A stretch of DNA of 13,223 nt from an uncultured Lachnospiraceae bacterium (GTDB taxonomy: Bacteria; Bacillota; Clostridia; Lachnospirales; Lachnospiraceae). The notes under the pieces are model-generated. The model ran no database searches, was not told the origin of the DNA, and saw only the letters and a program-made list of their open reading frames with translations. The stretch is taken from contig CAMNQN010000077.1 of assembly GCA_946549155.1 (NCBI GenBank), positions 1-13,223 of the forward strand. Direction: 5' to 3'. How positions within the stretch are numbered: the first letter of the stretch is position 1; the number at the start of each line of letters is the position of its first letter. The position numbers and the translations under genes are program-made. Positions 7,044-13,223 of this stretch are shown here, in pieces.

Positions 7044-7904
7044 TCAGTCCTTCAGCTTCGGATCCAGCGCATCTGTCAGTCCGTCGCCCACCAGATTAAA
7101 GGCCAGGGAGGAGAACAGGATGCAAAGCCCCGGAAACAGCAGCATATGGGGCGCCGTAAACAGGTATGTCTGGGCGTTGGAAAGCAGCGCACCCCACTCC
7201 GGTGAGGGCGGCTGAATACCCATGCCGATGAAGCTTAAGCCCGCCGCGGAGAGCATCATATCGGAAATACTCATGGTGGTATTCACGATAATGGGGCCCA
7301 TGGCGTTTGGCAAAACATACCGGAAAATAATCCGGGGGTTGGAGGTTCCATAGGATTTGGCCGCCTCCACATAGTCCCGCTCCGCGGCGGTGAGCACCAC
7401 GGAACGAATCAGGCGCACATTGCCGGGCACACAGGAAACCGTGATGGCAATGATCAGGTTCCGCAGATTGGTGCCCAGGGCAGCCACCACTGCCAGGGAC
7501 AGCAGAATGGGCGGCACACACATAAACACATCGATAATACGGCTGATAATATTGTCCACCATACCGCCGAAATACCCGGCGCTGGCTCCCAGAACAGCCC
7601 CGATCACCAGCGCCATCAGGCTGGTCACCAGGCCAATCAGCAGAGAGTACCTGGAGCCGTGCACTACCCGGGCGAACAGATCCCGCCCCAGCTCATCCGT
7701 CCCGAAGAAATGGGCTGCGCTGGGTCCCTGCAGACGGTCCGCTCCCACCTGCTCGATGCACCTGGCATAGGGAACGATCAGATCGGCAAACAGCGCCGTC
7801 CCCACAATAATGATCAGAATCACCAGGCCAATCACTGCCGTCTTATTCTTTTTGTAGCGCCGCCAGAACTCTGACAGCTGCGCCCGTTTTCTGCTCTTAA
7901 CCAC
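7044..7904 (-). CDS. dppC: Peptide ABC transporter permease, DppC/OppC type
   Basis: Inner-membrane permease of 286 aa. A basic cytoplasmic N-terminus precedes the first membrane helix (about 22-44). The family motif GTDELGRDLFARV comes next, then several helices and the EAA loop (EAAKSYGTSNPRIIFRYVLPN region) that docks onto the ATPases. The chosen start is the GTG at 7904: it overlaps the dppB stop by 8 nt and follows GGAGGGAAGG. An in-frame ATG at 7919 adds five residues but would place the purine run inside the gene and leaves only a distant AAGG as SD. It pairs with DppB to form the translocation pore. Confidence 0.9.
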   Translation of the reverse strand: MVKSRKRAQLSEFWRRYKKNKTAVIGLVILIIIVGTALFADLIVPYARCIEQVGADRLQGPSAAHFFGTDELGRDLFARVVHGSRYSLLIGLVTSLMALVIGAVLGASAGYFGGMVDNIISRIIDVFMCVPPILLSLAVVAALGTNLRNLIIAITVSCVPGNVRLIRSVVLTAAERDYVEAAKSYGTSNPRIIFRYVLPNAMGPIIVNTTMSISDMMLSAAGLSFIGMGIQPPSPEWGALLSNAQTYLFTAPHMLLFPGLCILFSSLAFNLVGDGLTDALDPKLKD

Positions 7905-8847
7905 GGCCCTTCCCTCCATTCTGATATTTCGCCTTGATTCTGGGATCAAGAAACGCATAGAGAATATCCACCACCAGAATCACCAGGCTGAACAATACCG
8001 CCAGAAACAGCGTGGCTCCCATGACCATGGGAACGTCCTTCTGCCGGATGGCAGTGGTCATCAGGGTTCCCATGCCGGGCATGGCAAACACGGTTTCCGC
8101 GATAATTGCGCCGCCAAGGGACGCGCCAAAGCCTCCGCCAAGGGAGGTCACCACGGGAATCAGGGCATTTTTCAGCGCATGCTTCCAGATCACCCGCCGG
8201 TTAGAAGCGCCCTTCGCCTTTGCGGTCCGAATGTATTCCTGCCGTACCGTCTCCAGCATGGACGCCCTGGTCATACGCAGCAGTCCCGCCGCCGAGGTCA
8301 GGGATACGGTCAGTGTAGGAAGAATAAAATGCTTCAGGCTGGCCGCTCCGAAGGAGGGCAGCCAGCCCAGCTTCAGCGAAAACAGAATCAGCAGCATCAG
8401 TCCCAGCCAGAACCCGGGCATGGAGGCAAATACCAGCGCCACCACCACACATACATGATCCAGGACAGAATACTGTTTCACCGCCGATAAAATTCCCAGA
8501 GAAATCCCGATAATGGAGGAGACACACATGGAAAGCACCGCCAGTGTCAGCGTATTGGGAAATCTGGCCAGGATATCGTTCATCACCGGCTGTCTGGTGG
8601 AATAGGAAGTTCCCAGATTAAAATGGAACACAATATCCCCCAGATAATTAAAAAAACGGACGAAAAACGGCTGATCATAGCCAAATTCCGCATTCAGCGC
8701 CGCAATATCCTCCGGCTTTGCGGTGATGCCAAGAATAATAGAACCCGGATCTCCCGGCGTCAGCGACAAAATGGCAAATACCAGAAACGCCACACCCAGC
8801 AGTACGGGAATCATATACAAAAGTCTTTTGACAATGTACTTTGACAT
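7897..8847 (-). CDS. dppB: Peptide ABC transporter permease, DppB/OppB type
   Basis: Inner-membrane permease of 316 aa. It starts with MSKYIVKRLLYMIPVLLG, the usual DppB beginning, followed by the LTPGDP motif after the first helix (about 9-29). A periplasm/outside-facing domain, then the EAA loop (YIRTAKAKGASNRRVIWKHA region) and further helices complete the MetI-like fold. The ATG at 8847 has a GGAAAGGA SD; the frame extends upstream to 8943 but without family similarity. It follows the binding-protein gene after about 150 nt that contain a hairpin, and overlaps dppC by 8 nt. Confidence 0.92.
   Translation of the reverse strand: MSKYIVKRLLYMIPVLLGVAFLVFAILSLTPGDPGSIILGITAKPEDIAALNAEFGYDQPFFVRFFNYLGDIVFHFNLGTSYSTRQPVMNDILARFPNTLTLAVLSMCVSSIIGISLGILSAVKQYSVLDHVCVVVALVFASMPGFWLGLMLLILFSLKLGWLPSFGAASLKHFILPTLTVSLTSAAGLLRMTRASMLETVRQEYIRTAKAKGASNRRVIWKHALKNALIPVVTSLGGGFGASLGGAIIAETVFAMPGMGTLMTTAIRQKDVPMVMGATLFLAVLFSLVILVVDILYAFLDPRIKAKYQNGGKGRG
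7908..7917 (-). promoter_or_regulatory. Ribosome binding site fixing the GTG start of dppC
   Basis: GGAGGGAAGG on the minus strand lies in the last codons of dppB, just before the GTG at 7902-7904. It supports a coupled GTG start over the ATG at 7917-7919. Confidence 0.6.
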
Positions 8848-8899
8848 AAAATAAATCCTTTCCAAAACCTGATGATAGGAGCCGCCGCAAAACGCGCCG

Positions 8900-8935
8900 G
8901 AAGCGTTTCCCGGACATTCCTGCCCGGGACGCTTC
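8900..8935 (-). other. Intercistronic hairpin between binding-protein gene and dppB
   Basis: Arms GAAGCGT/ACGCTTC (8900-8906 with 8929-8935) and an inner CCCGG/CCGGG (8909-8913 with 8924-8928) form a 12-bp stem with a 2-nt bulge and 10-nt loop. No T-run follows on the minus strand. In ABC operons, hairpins after the binding-protein gene commonly protect its mRNA or attenuate read-through, which raises binding protein over permease. That role here is inferred from position. Confidence 0.6.
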
Positions 8936-8999
8936 GGGAGCATTCCACAACGGCCCCTTTCTATTTAATCATACGGCGTATTCTGCCGCCCTCCGGGCC

Positions 9000-10490
9000 C
9001 TACGCCTGCCAGGAAAAATCATACACAAAATAATTTCCTTCCAGCGGAAATTCCGGGGACTGCAGACTGGCGTTATAAGCGTACAGCGTCAGCGGGTTGC
9101 CGATGGGCGCGTAGATCGCTTCTTCCTGGGCTTTGCTCAGGATCTGGCCGAAGAGCTCCTCTCTCTTCTCCGTGTCGGTTTCCATCTTGGCCTGATTGAA
9201 CAGCTCATCCATCTCCTCATCGGAGTATCTGGCGTTGTTGGCCGTGCCGATGTAATCGGTGGTGAAAGCCATCTCCAGCTGCTGGGTATCTCCCTCCAGG
9301 GTCATATTCAGCACCGTGATAACGTAATCGCCGCTGGTGAGTTCCCCGATGTAGGCGTTAAATTCCTTCACGTCAATCTCCATCTCCAGTCCCACAGCCT
9401 TCAGATCATTCTGAACGACCTGGGCCAGGTTGGAATATTTCTCCGCCACCAGAATCTTGCCCAGATTGTAGGGCATGGTGATGCCGGCTTCCTCCAGAAG
9501 GGCCTTGGCCTTTTCCGGATCGTAGGTATACTGCATCAGATCGTCGGAGTATCCGAAACGGTGCTTTGCGCAGATGCTGGAGTTTTCCTCCGCTTTACCC
9601 TCAAAGCAGACCTGAATCAGGTTTTCTCTGTTAATGGCATAGCTTACGGCCTGACGCACCCTCACATCGTTAAAGGGCTCCTTCTCCAGATTCATGGAAA
9701 CATAGGTGAAGGAGGAGGTGGATACCTCGGCGATGGTGATGGCCGGATTCGCCTCCAGCTGAGGCAGAACGGAGGAATCGATCTCCGCGAAGCTTACCTC
9801 TCCGGTCTGCAGCGCGATGGCCTTGGTGGCGGCATCCGGAATTACCTCAAAGGTGATGCCAGGGATTTCGGCCGCGCCCCGGTAATACTCCTCATTGGCC
9901 TCCAGGACAAGATTGCTGCCGGTGGTACGATTTACAAATTTATAAGCGCCGCTTCCGATGGGAGCAGTCACAAAGGCGTCCGGATCCTCCTCATAGTAAT
10001 CCTTGGATACAATGTAGGGGGAGCAGATACCCTGCAAAAACGGAGCGTAGGGGGTATCCAGATGGCATACCACGGTACTCTCATCCACAGCCTCCACACT
10101 GCTTAACATGGAAATCTGGGATCCCTGATACTCGGAAGCCTTGTAAAGCTCGATGGAAAATACCACATCGTCCACGGTAACTGGTGTTCCATCGTGGAAC
10201 GTCGCATCCTTCCGGATCTTGAAGGTGTAATCCAATCCGTCCTCGCTGATCTCATAGCTCTCCGCGATTCTGGGCTCCGGCTCCTCTGTGCCCTCCGGAT
10301 TAATATACATCAGGCTGTCATACAGCTGATTCAGTACCGTCATCTCCACGGTCGTGGAAAAATCTGTGGGATGAAGCGTATCCACATCCGCATCCACAGC
10401 GATTACCAGATTCTCCGCCGCAAAAGCGCTTGCGGAAAGCATCATGGTAAGTGAGCAGGCAGCAGCCAGCATAGTCAGTGTTTTTTTCAT
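9000..10490 (-). CDS. Extracellular peptide-binding protein of ABC transporter (SBP family 5)
   Basis: Substrate-binding protein of 496 aa, of the DppA/OppA/NikA family. It captures the compound outside the cell and delivers it to DppBC. The N-terminus is a clear signal peptide: KK, a hydrophobic stretch to about residue 20, and a type I site SAFA|AEN (after A24). The family landmark FHDGTPVTVDDVVFSIE begins near residue 98. The signal lacks a convincing lipobox: the only Cys (C12, in LAAAC) lies in the middle of the hydrophobic stretch with Ala, not Leu, at -3. This is odd for a Gram-positive importer, where such proteins are usually lipoproteins. The ATG at 10490 has AGGAGAGGAG upstream, and a longer frame to 10517 adds only nine residues. 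Its place right behind the hydrolase genes suggests it binds their substrate. Confidence 0.92.
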   Translation of the reverse strand: MKKTLTMLAAACSLTMMLSASAFAAENLVIAVDADVDTLHPTDFSTTVEMTVLNQLYDSLMYINPEGTEEPEPRIAESYEISEDGLDYTFKIRKDATFHDGTPVTVDDVVFSIELYKASEYQGSQISMLSSVEAVDESTVVCHLDTPYAPFLQGICSPYIVSKDYYEEDPDAFVTAPIGSGAYKFVNRTTGSNLVLEANEEYYRGAAEIPGITFEVIPDAATKAIALQTGEVSFAEIDSSVLPQLEANPAITIAEVSTSSFTYVSMNLEKEPFNDVRVRQAVSYAINRENLIQVCFEGKAEENSSICAKHRFGYSDDLMQYTYDPEKAKALLEEAGITMPYNLGKILVAEKYSNLAQVVQNDLKAVGLEMEIDVKEFNAYIGELTSGDYVITVLNMTLEGDTQQLEMAFTTDYIGTANNARYSDEEMDELFNQAKMETDTEKREELFGQILSKAQEEAIYAPIGNPLTLYAYNASLQSPEFPLEGNYFVYDFSWQA

Positions 10491-10556
10491 TGTCGTTCTC
10501 CTCTCCTTGTGTGTCATTCCCTGGCAGGTAAAGCGCCGTTTTTCCCCTGAAGCAGG

Positions 10557-11867
10557 TCAGTCCAACGGCTGTCCGTCCTTTCCAAGGATCACCTCAATCT
10601 CCTCTTTCTTTAATCTGCCCGCAGCGGTCAGATAACTCTGCAGCGTCTCCCGGTTCCAGTCTCTGGTTCCCTGGAATACCTGCTTTACCCTGCGGACATT
10701 TCCAATGTTATCCAGAGGGTTCCCCTCCAGCACCACCAGATCTGCGTCCATTCCAGGCAGGATTCTGCCCTTTTCCTTTTCTATCCCGATGTACTCCGCC
10801 GGTCTGACAGTGGCCGCCTGCAGGGCCTGGTAAACGCTCATTCCATATACATTCACCAGCTTTTCCAGCTCGTCCGCCATGGCAAACCCCGGCACAATCC
10901 CCGGATAGGGGCAGTCCGTTCCCGCCATCACCTTATCGGAATAGCGCAGAAACGTTTTCGCCCGGTCTATGATCATCTGAAAATCCGGATGCACGTTCCA
11001 TTTCCGGTAATTTTCAATAATCACCGCATTGTCCTCCTCCCATTTTCTCCGGATGCACTCCGGAAGGTCCTCATAATGGGGAAGGTCCCTCAGCTGCTTC
11101 CCATTCCACACATAGTCGGGCAGTGTCTCACACACCACATGGGTGGGACAAAACCACATGCCCGCCTCCGCCATATAACGGATCTCCTCCGGATCCGCCG
11201 GAAGGGAACTGGTATGTTCGCAGCAGGTATATCCGTGATCAGCCAAATAGCGGTGCTCCATCCGCTTCGTCATGTGGCCGCACACCGGAAGGTTTTCCTC
11301 CTCGCACCGCCGCAACAGGTAACGGTACAGCTCCGGTTCAATCATCGGATAGGTTTTCATCCACAGAAAGCCCTGGCTTTTCACAAAGGCGATGGCCGCC
11401 TCCACATCTTCCCTGCTGTAAAGGATCACGTTGTCATTGTGGGGAATGGATGGATCCTCCCCGTCGTACACCGGGCCGCTGGAATAAATGTAGGGGCCGC
11501 GGCGGGTACCCGCCAAAATCTCGTCCCGCCATCCGGCATGTCCCTCAAATCCCCGCAGGCTGCGGACAGAGGTGACACCGGAGGCCAGGAAAAAATCTGC
11601 CATGTAGCTTTGGTCAAAATGGCAGTGGGCATCAATAAGCCCCGGCATCACGGTGCAGCCGGTACAGTCAAAGATCTCCGTCTCCGGCGGGACAGCCTCT
11701 GCACCCTCCCAGGCGGTTTTTCCCATTCCGCCGCTGTGCTCGCCTGGGCCGTTTTCTTCCTCTGCTGCGATTTTTATGATCCTGCCCTCTGCGATCCACA
11801 GGTCCCCCCGCTGCAGAACCGGGCCGTCATTCATGGTCAATATATCTGCATTCTTTAAAATTTTCAT
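10557..11867 (-). CDS. Metal-dependent amidohydrolase, prolidase/imidazolonepropionase-like
   Basis: Cytoplasmic amidohydrolase-superfamily enzyme of 436 aa. It has a full set of binuclear metal-site candidates: H81 and H83 (DAHCHF), K171 (WMKTYP; possible carboxylated lysine), H198 (CGHMT), H218 (CEHTS) and D318 (GTDCP). The C-terminal ADLVVLEGNPLDNI returns to the small beta-sandwich domain, as usual in the superfamily. Relatives of this subgroup include Xaa-Pro and Xaa-Arg/Lys peptidases as well as hydrolases of cyclic amides, so the substrate stays open. Residues about 35-66 are a Gly/Glu-rich insertion in the N-terminal beta-sandwich. The ATG at 11867 has an AAAGGA SD with 7-nt spacing, partly formed by the end of the preceding gene. 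An in-frame TTG at 11888 is less likely. It lies 10 nt after the M42 gene and 66 nt before the binding-protein gene. Confidence 0.88.
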   Translation of the reverse strand: MKILKNADILTMNDGPVLQRGDLWIAEGRIIKIAAEEENGPGEHSGGMGKTAWEGAEAVPPETEIFDCTGCTVMPGLIDAHCHFDQSYMADFFLASGVTSVRSLRGFEGHAGWRDEILAGTRRGPYIYSSGPVYDGEDPSIPHNDNVILYSREDVEAAIAFVKSQGFLWMKTYPMIEPELYRYLLRRCEEENLPVCGHMTKRMEHRYLADHGYTCCEHTSSLPADPEEIRYMAEAGMWFCPTHVVCETLPDYVWNGKQLRDLPHYEDLPECIRRKWEEDNAVIIENYRKWNVHPDFQMIIDRAKTFLRYSDKVMAGTDCPYPGIVPGFAMADELEKLVNVYGMSVYQALQAATVRPAEYIGIEKEKGRILPGMDADLVVLEGNPLDNIGNVRRVKQVFQGTRDWNRETLQSYLTAAGRLKKEEIEVILGKDGQPLD

Positions 11868-11877
11868 GGTCTGTCCT

Positions 11878-12888
11878 TTAAAAATCAAGTTTTGCCGCAG
11901 AGAAGGCTTTGATCAGATCCACGCCGGCCTCAATATCCGCCTTGGATGCCACCGCACTCTGGGAATGGGGGTACCGGGTCGTCACCACGATGCCGCCTGT
12001 CTTCACGCCCATATTGGAAAGGTTCATGCTGGAAGCATCGGTGCCGCCTTTGTCAATGACCTCCCGCTGATATTTTATCCCTTTGGCCCTGCAGCACGCT
12101 TCCATGGCTGCCACCACATCCTCGTCGCACACCACAGAGGGATCACAGATCTTGATGCCGATACCGCAGTCCACCGCATTGCTCCCTTCCAGATCGCAGG
12201 GATAGTCGTGGGCCGGCGTGATATCCACGGCAATGCCAATATCCGGCTGAATCCTCTCCGCCGCCGCCTTGGAGCCCCGGCAGCCCAGCTCCTCCTGAAC
12301 ACCAAACACGTAATAAATATCGTTTGGATAGCTTCCATCGTTTTCCTTTAACGCTTCAATCAGCTGGTAGCATCCGATGCGGTTGTCCAGTGTCTTGGCA
12401 CACACCCGGTCATTGGCCAGGGGAAGATAGGGGCCGTAATAGCCGCAGCAGTCACCCAGCTTCACATATTTCAAAGCATCCTCCCTGGAGGTGGCCCCGA
12501 TATCTATGTACAGCTTTCCGGGATTATTTCCCGCCTCCTCGATGGGGCCCATACAGCCCACCACGCCGCTGACGCCGTTGCGGAAACGAACCCGGCTGTT
12601 GTAGGCGGAGCCGGCCCAGTTCCAGCCCATATTGCAGACCCGCAGCCGTCCGTCCGCCTCAATGGTCTTTACCATAAATCCGATCTCATCCATGTGAGCC
12701 GCAAACATAATCTTTTTCCGGTCCGCCCCTGTCCCTCTCTTCAGAACAATCAAATTCCCCATGGCGTCCGTCATCCTCTCGTCCGCATAGTCCGCCACCT
12801 CTTCCTCAATGGCCAGCCGGACCTCCTTCTCATACCCGGCCACCCCCCAGAGCTGCGTCAGCTTCTCCAGAAGTTTTTCATCTCTCAT
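11878..12888 (-). CDS. M42-family metallo-aminopeptidase
   Basis: Cytoplasmic peptidase of 336 aa, of the M42 family (FrvX/glutamyl-aminopeptidase-like), which removes N-terminal residues from short peptides and forms large oligomeric shells. All expected active-site residues are visible: H65 and D67 (AAHMDEIG), the bridging D168 (TLDNR), E199 and E200 (QEELG), D222 (AVDITP) and H308 (RYPHSQ). The length is normal. The ATG at 12888 has AAAGGAGA upstream, while the frame's GTG at 12915 lies in the leader. First gene of the operon, about 70 nt downstream of the predicted transcription start. It probably trims the peptides imported by the Dpp transporter. Confidence 0.92.
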   Translation of the reverse strand: MRDEKLLEKLTQLWGVAGYEKEVRLAIEEEVADYADERMTDAMGNLIVLKRGTGADRKKIMFAAHMDEIGFMVKTIEADGRLRVCNMGWNWAGSAYNSRVRFRNGVSGVVGCMGPIEEAGNNPGKLYIDIGATSREDALKYVKLGDCCGYYGPYLPLANDRVCAKTLDNRIGCYQLIEALKENDGSYPNDIYYVFGVQEELGCRGSKAAAERIQPDIGIAVDITPAHDYPCDLEGSNAVDCGIGIKICDPSVVCDEDVVAAMEACCRAKGIKYQREVIDKGGTDASSMNLSNMGVKTGGIVVTTRYPHSQSAVASKADIEAGVDLIKAFSAAKLDF

Positions 12889-12922
12889 GATCTCTGTCTC
12901 CTTTGTGTATCCCACATATCTT

Positions 12923-12942
12923 TTTTACTTTAAAGCGTAAAA
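12923..12942. promoter_or_regulatory. Dyad in the leader of the nine-gene operon
   Basis: Arms TTTTAC/GTAAAA (12923-12928 with 12937-12942) flank an 8-nt centre, about 20-35 nt downstream of the predicted start. Position and symmetry fit a repressor operator; an AT-rich hairpin in the mRNA is the alternative. No regulator gene is in the window. Confidence 0.4.
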
Positions 12943-12965
12943 CTGCAACGTTATAAATTGTCTTG

Positions 12966-12994
12966 ATTATACAATATTTCACATGATTTGACAA
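12966..12994 (-). promoter_or_regulatory. Sigma-A-type promoter of the nine-gene operon
   Basis: On the minus strand TTGTCA (12989-12994) stands 17 bp upstream of a perfect TATAAT (12966-12971), in an AT-rich stretch. The predicted start is near 12959. A promoter this close to consensus implies strong basal activity unless repressed. Confidence 0.88.
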
Positions 12995-12996
12995 TA

Positions 12997-13023
12997 TGCA
13001 TTTTGCAAAATCCGGAAAATGCA
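12997..13023. promoter_or_regulatory. Overlapping dyads directly upstream of the -35 box
   Basis: Perfect 8-bp arms TGCATTTT/AAAATGCA (12997-13004 with 13016-13023) surround 11 nt. A perfect 12-bp palindrome ATTTTGCAAAAT (13000-13011) overlaps the left arm. It begins 2 bp upstream of the -35 box, a normal place for an activator site or for a repressor site that blocks polymerase. Confidence 0.5.
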
Positions 13024-13111
13024 ACTCCAGACTGCTTGTTCTTCTTGTATTTTGTTAAGTATCAGGACGCAGGAAGAGGCGGGCGCGCAGGGCCACAAGC
13101 ATCCGGAAAAT
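13010..13111. repeat. 11-bp direct repeat ATCCGGAAAAT, two copies
   Basis: Exact copies at 13010-13020 and 13101-13111, start-to-start distance 91 bp. The proximal copy overlaps the dyad next to the promoter. The distal copy forms one arm of the hairpin at 13101-13121. They could be paired binding sites for one regulator. Confidence 0.45.
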
Positions 13112-13121
13112 AACTCCGGAT
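13101..13121. other. Inverted repeat ATCCGGA/TCCGGAT
   Basis: Perfect 7-bp arms (13101-13107 with 13115-13121) and a 7-nt spacer. No T-run follows on either strand, so it is not a typical terminator. It could be an operator or a structured RNA element. Confidence 0.45.
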
Positions 13122-13178
13122 ACCAAGAAAATCTAAGATGCAGCCGGGCGAAAATTTCGGGCACCGGGGCGGTTCGCC

Positions 13179-13218
13179 GGGAAATCCTGATGATTTCCCA
13201 GCTCAGCGCTCCTGAGCT
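13179..13218. other. Two adjacent hairpins at the window edge
   Basis: The first has perfect 8-bp arms GGGAAATC/GATTTCCC (13179-13186 with 13192-13199) and a 5-nt loop. The second starts at the very next base, with perfect 7-bp arms AGCTCAG/CTGAGCT (13200-13206 with 13212-13218) and a 5-nt loop. Neither is followed by a T-run in the window. They may be a structured RNA, the end of an upstream unit, or a dispersed palindromic repeat. Apart from these elements I see no gene in 12889-13223. Confidence 0.5.
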
Positions 13219-13223
13219 GTCAG

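Noticed and set aside
10989..11858. 289-codon open frame on the plus strand opposite the amidohydrolase gene
   Set aside because: The amidohydrolase frame has every metal-binding motif; this one has none.
12979..13164. 61-codon open frame on the minus strand upstream of the M42 gene
   Set aside because: It starts at a GTG without an SD and runs into the operon promoter; no family features.
13101..13218. CRISPR array or IS-end reading of the repeats at the right edge
   Set aside because: Only one 11-bp motif recurs and the hairpins have unrelated arms; no regular repeat-spacer pattern, transposase or target duplication.

Overview
The window looks like part of the chromosome of an anaerobic, fairly GC-rich Firmicute, most likely a Clostridia member and plausibly a gut Lachnospiraceae. 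The grounds are strong AGGAGG-type ribosome binding sites, several GTG starts, a short SufB paired with SufC, an AprA/FrdA-like flavoprotein with a small 2x[4Fe-4S] ferredoxin, and a Dpp-type ATPase whose signature reads LDGGR. The taxonomic call is inference; there is no rRNA or other marker gene.

Layout: the left edge (2-805, + strand) is the C-terminal part of an ATP-grasp enzyme whose 5' end lies outside the window. All other genes are on the minus strand and read from right to left. A perfect 8-bp hairpin at 811-833 separates the two convergent units and probably terminates both. At the right edge, 12889-13223 is non-coding. It holds a near-consensus sigma-A promoter (TTGTCA-17-TATAAT), dyads on both sides of it, an 11-bp direct repeat and three hairpins.

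From that promoter runs a compact nine-gene operon: M42 metallo-aminopeptidase, prolidase-like amidohydrolase, extracellular peptide-binding protein, two permeases (DppB, DppC), two ATPases (DppD, DppF), an FAD-dependent reductase or dehydrogenase of the fumarate reductase/AprA superfamily, and a 2x[4Fe-4S] ferredoxin. Three junctions overlap (8, 4 and 8 nt). Two longer gaps carry hairpins that could tune the ratio of gene products. Directly downstream, with its own promoter (TTGATG-17-TATAAT) but no visible terminator in between, is a two-gene sufC-sufB unit for iron-sulfur cluster assembly.

Reading of the system (inference): a peptide-like or amide-linked compound is imported by the ABC transporter and cleaved in the cytoplasm by the two metallohydrolases. 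One product is then reduced or oxidised by the flavoprotein, with the ferredoxin as one-electron carrier. The ferredoxin, and probably the Cys-rich C-termini of DppD and DppF, need Fe-S clusters, so an adjacent minimal SufCB unit makes sense. The substrate cannot be read from the sequence. The coupling of a peptide importer and hydrolases to an AprA-like redox pair is the most interesting feature of the window.
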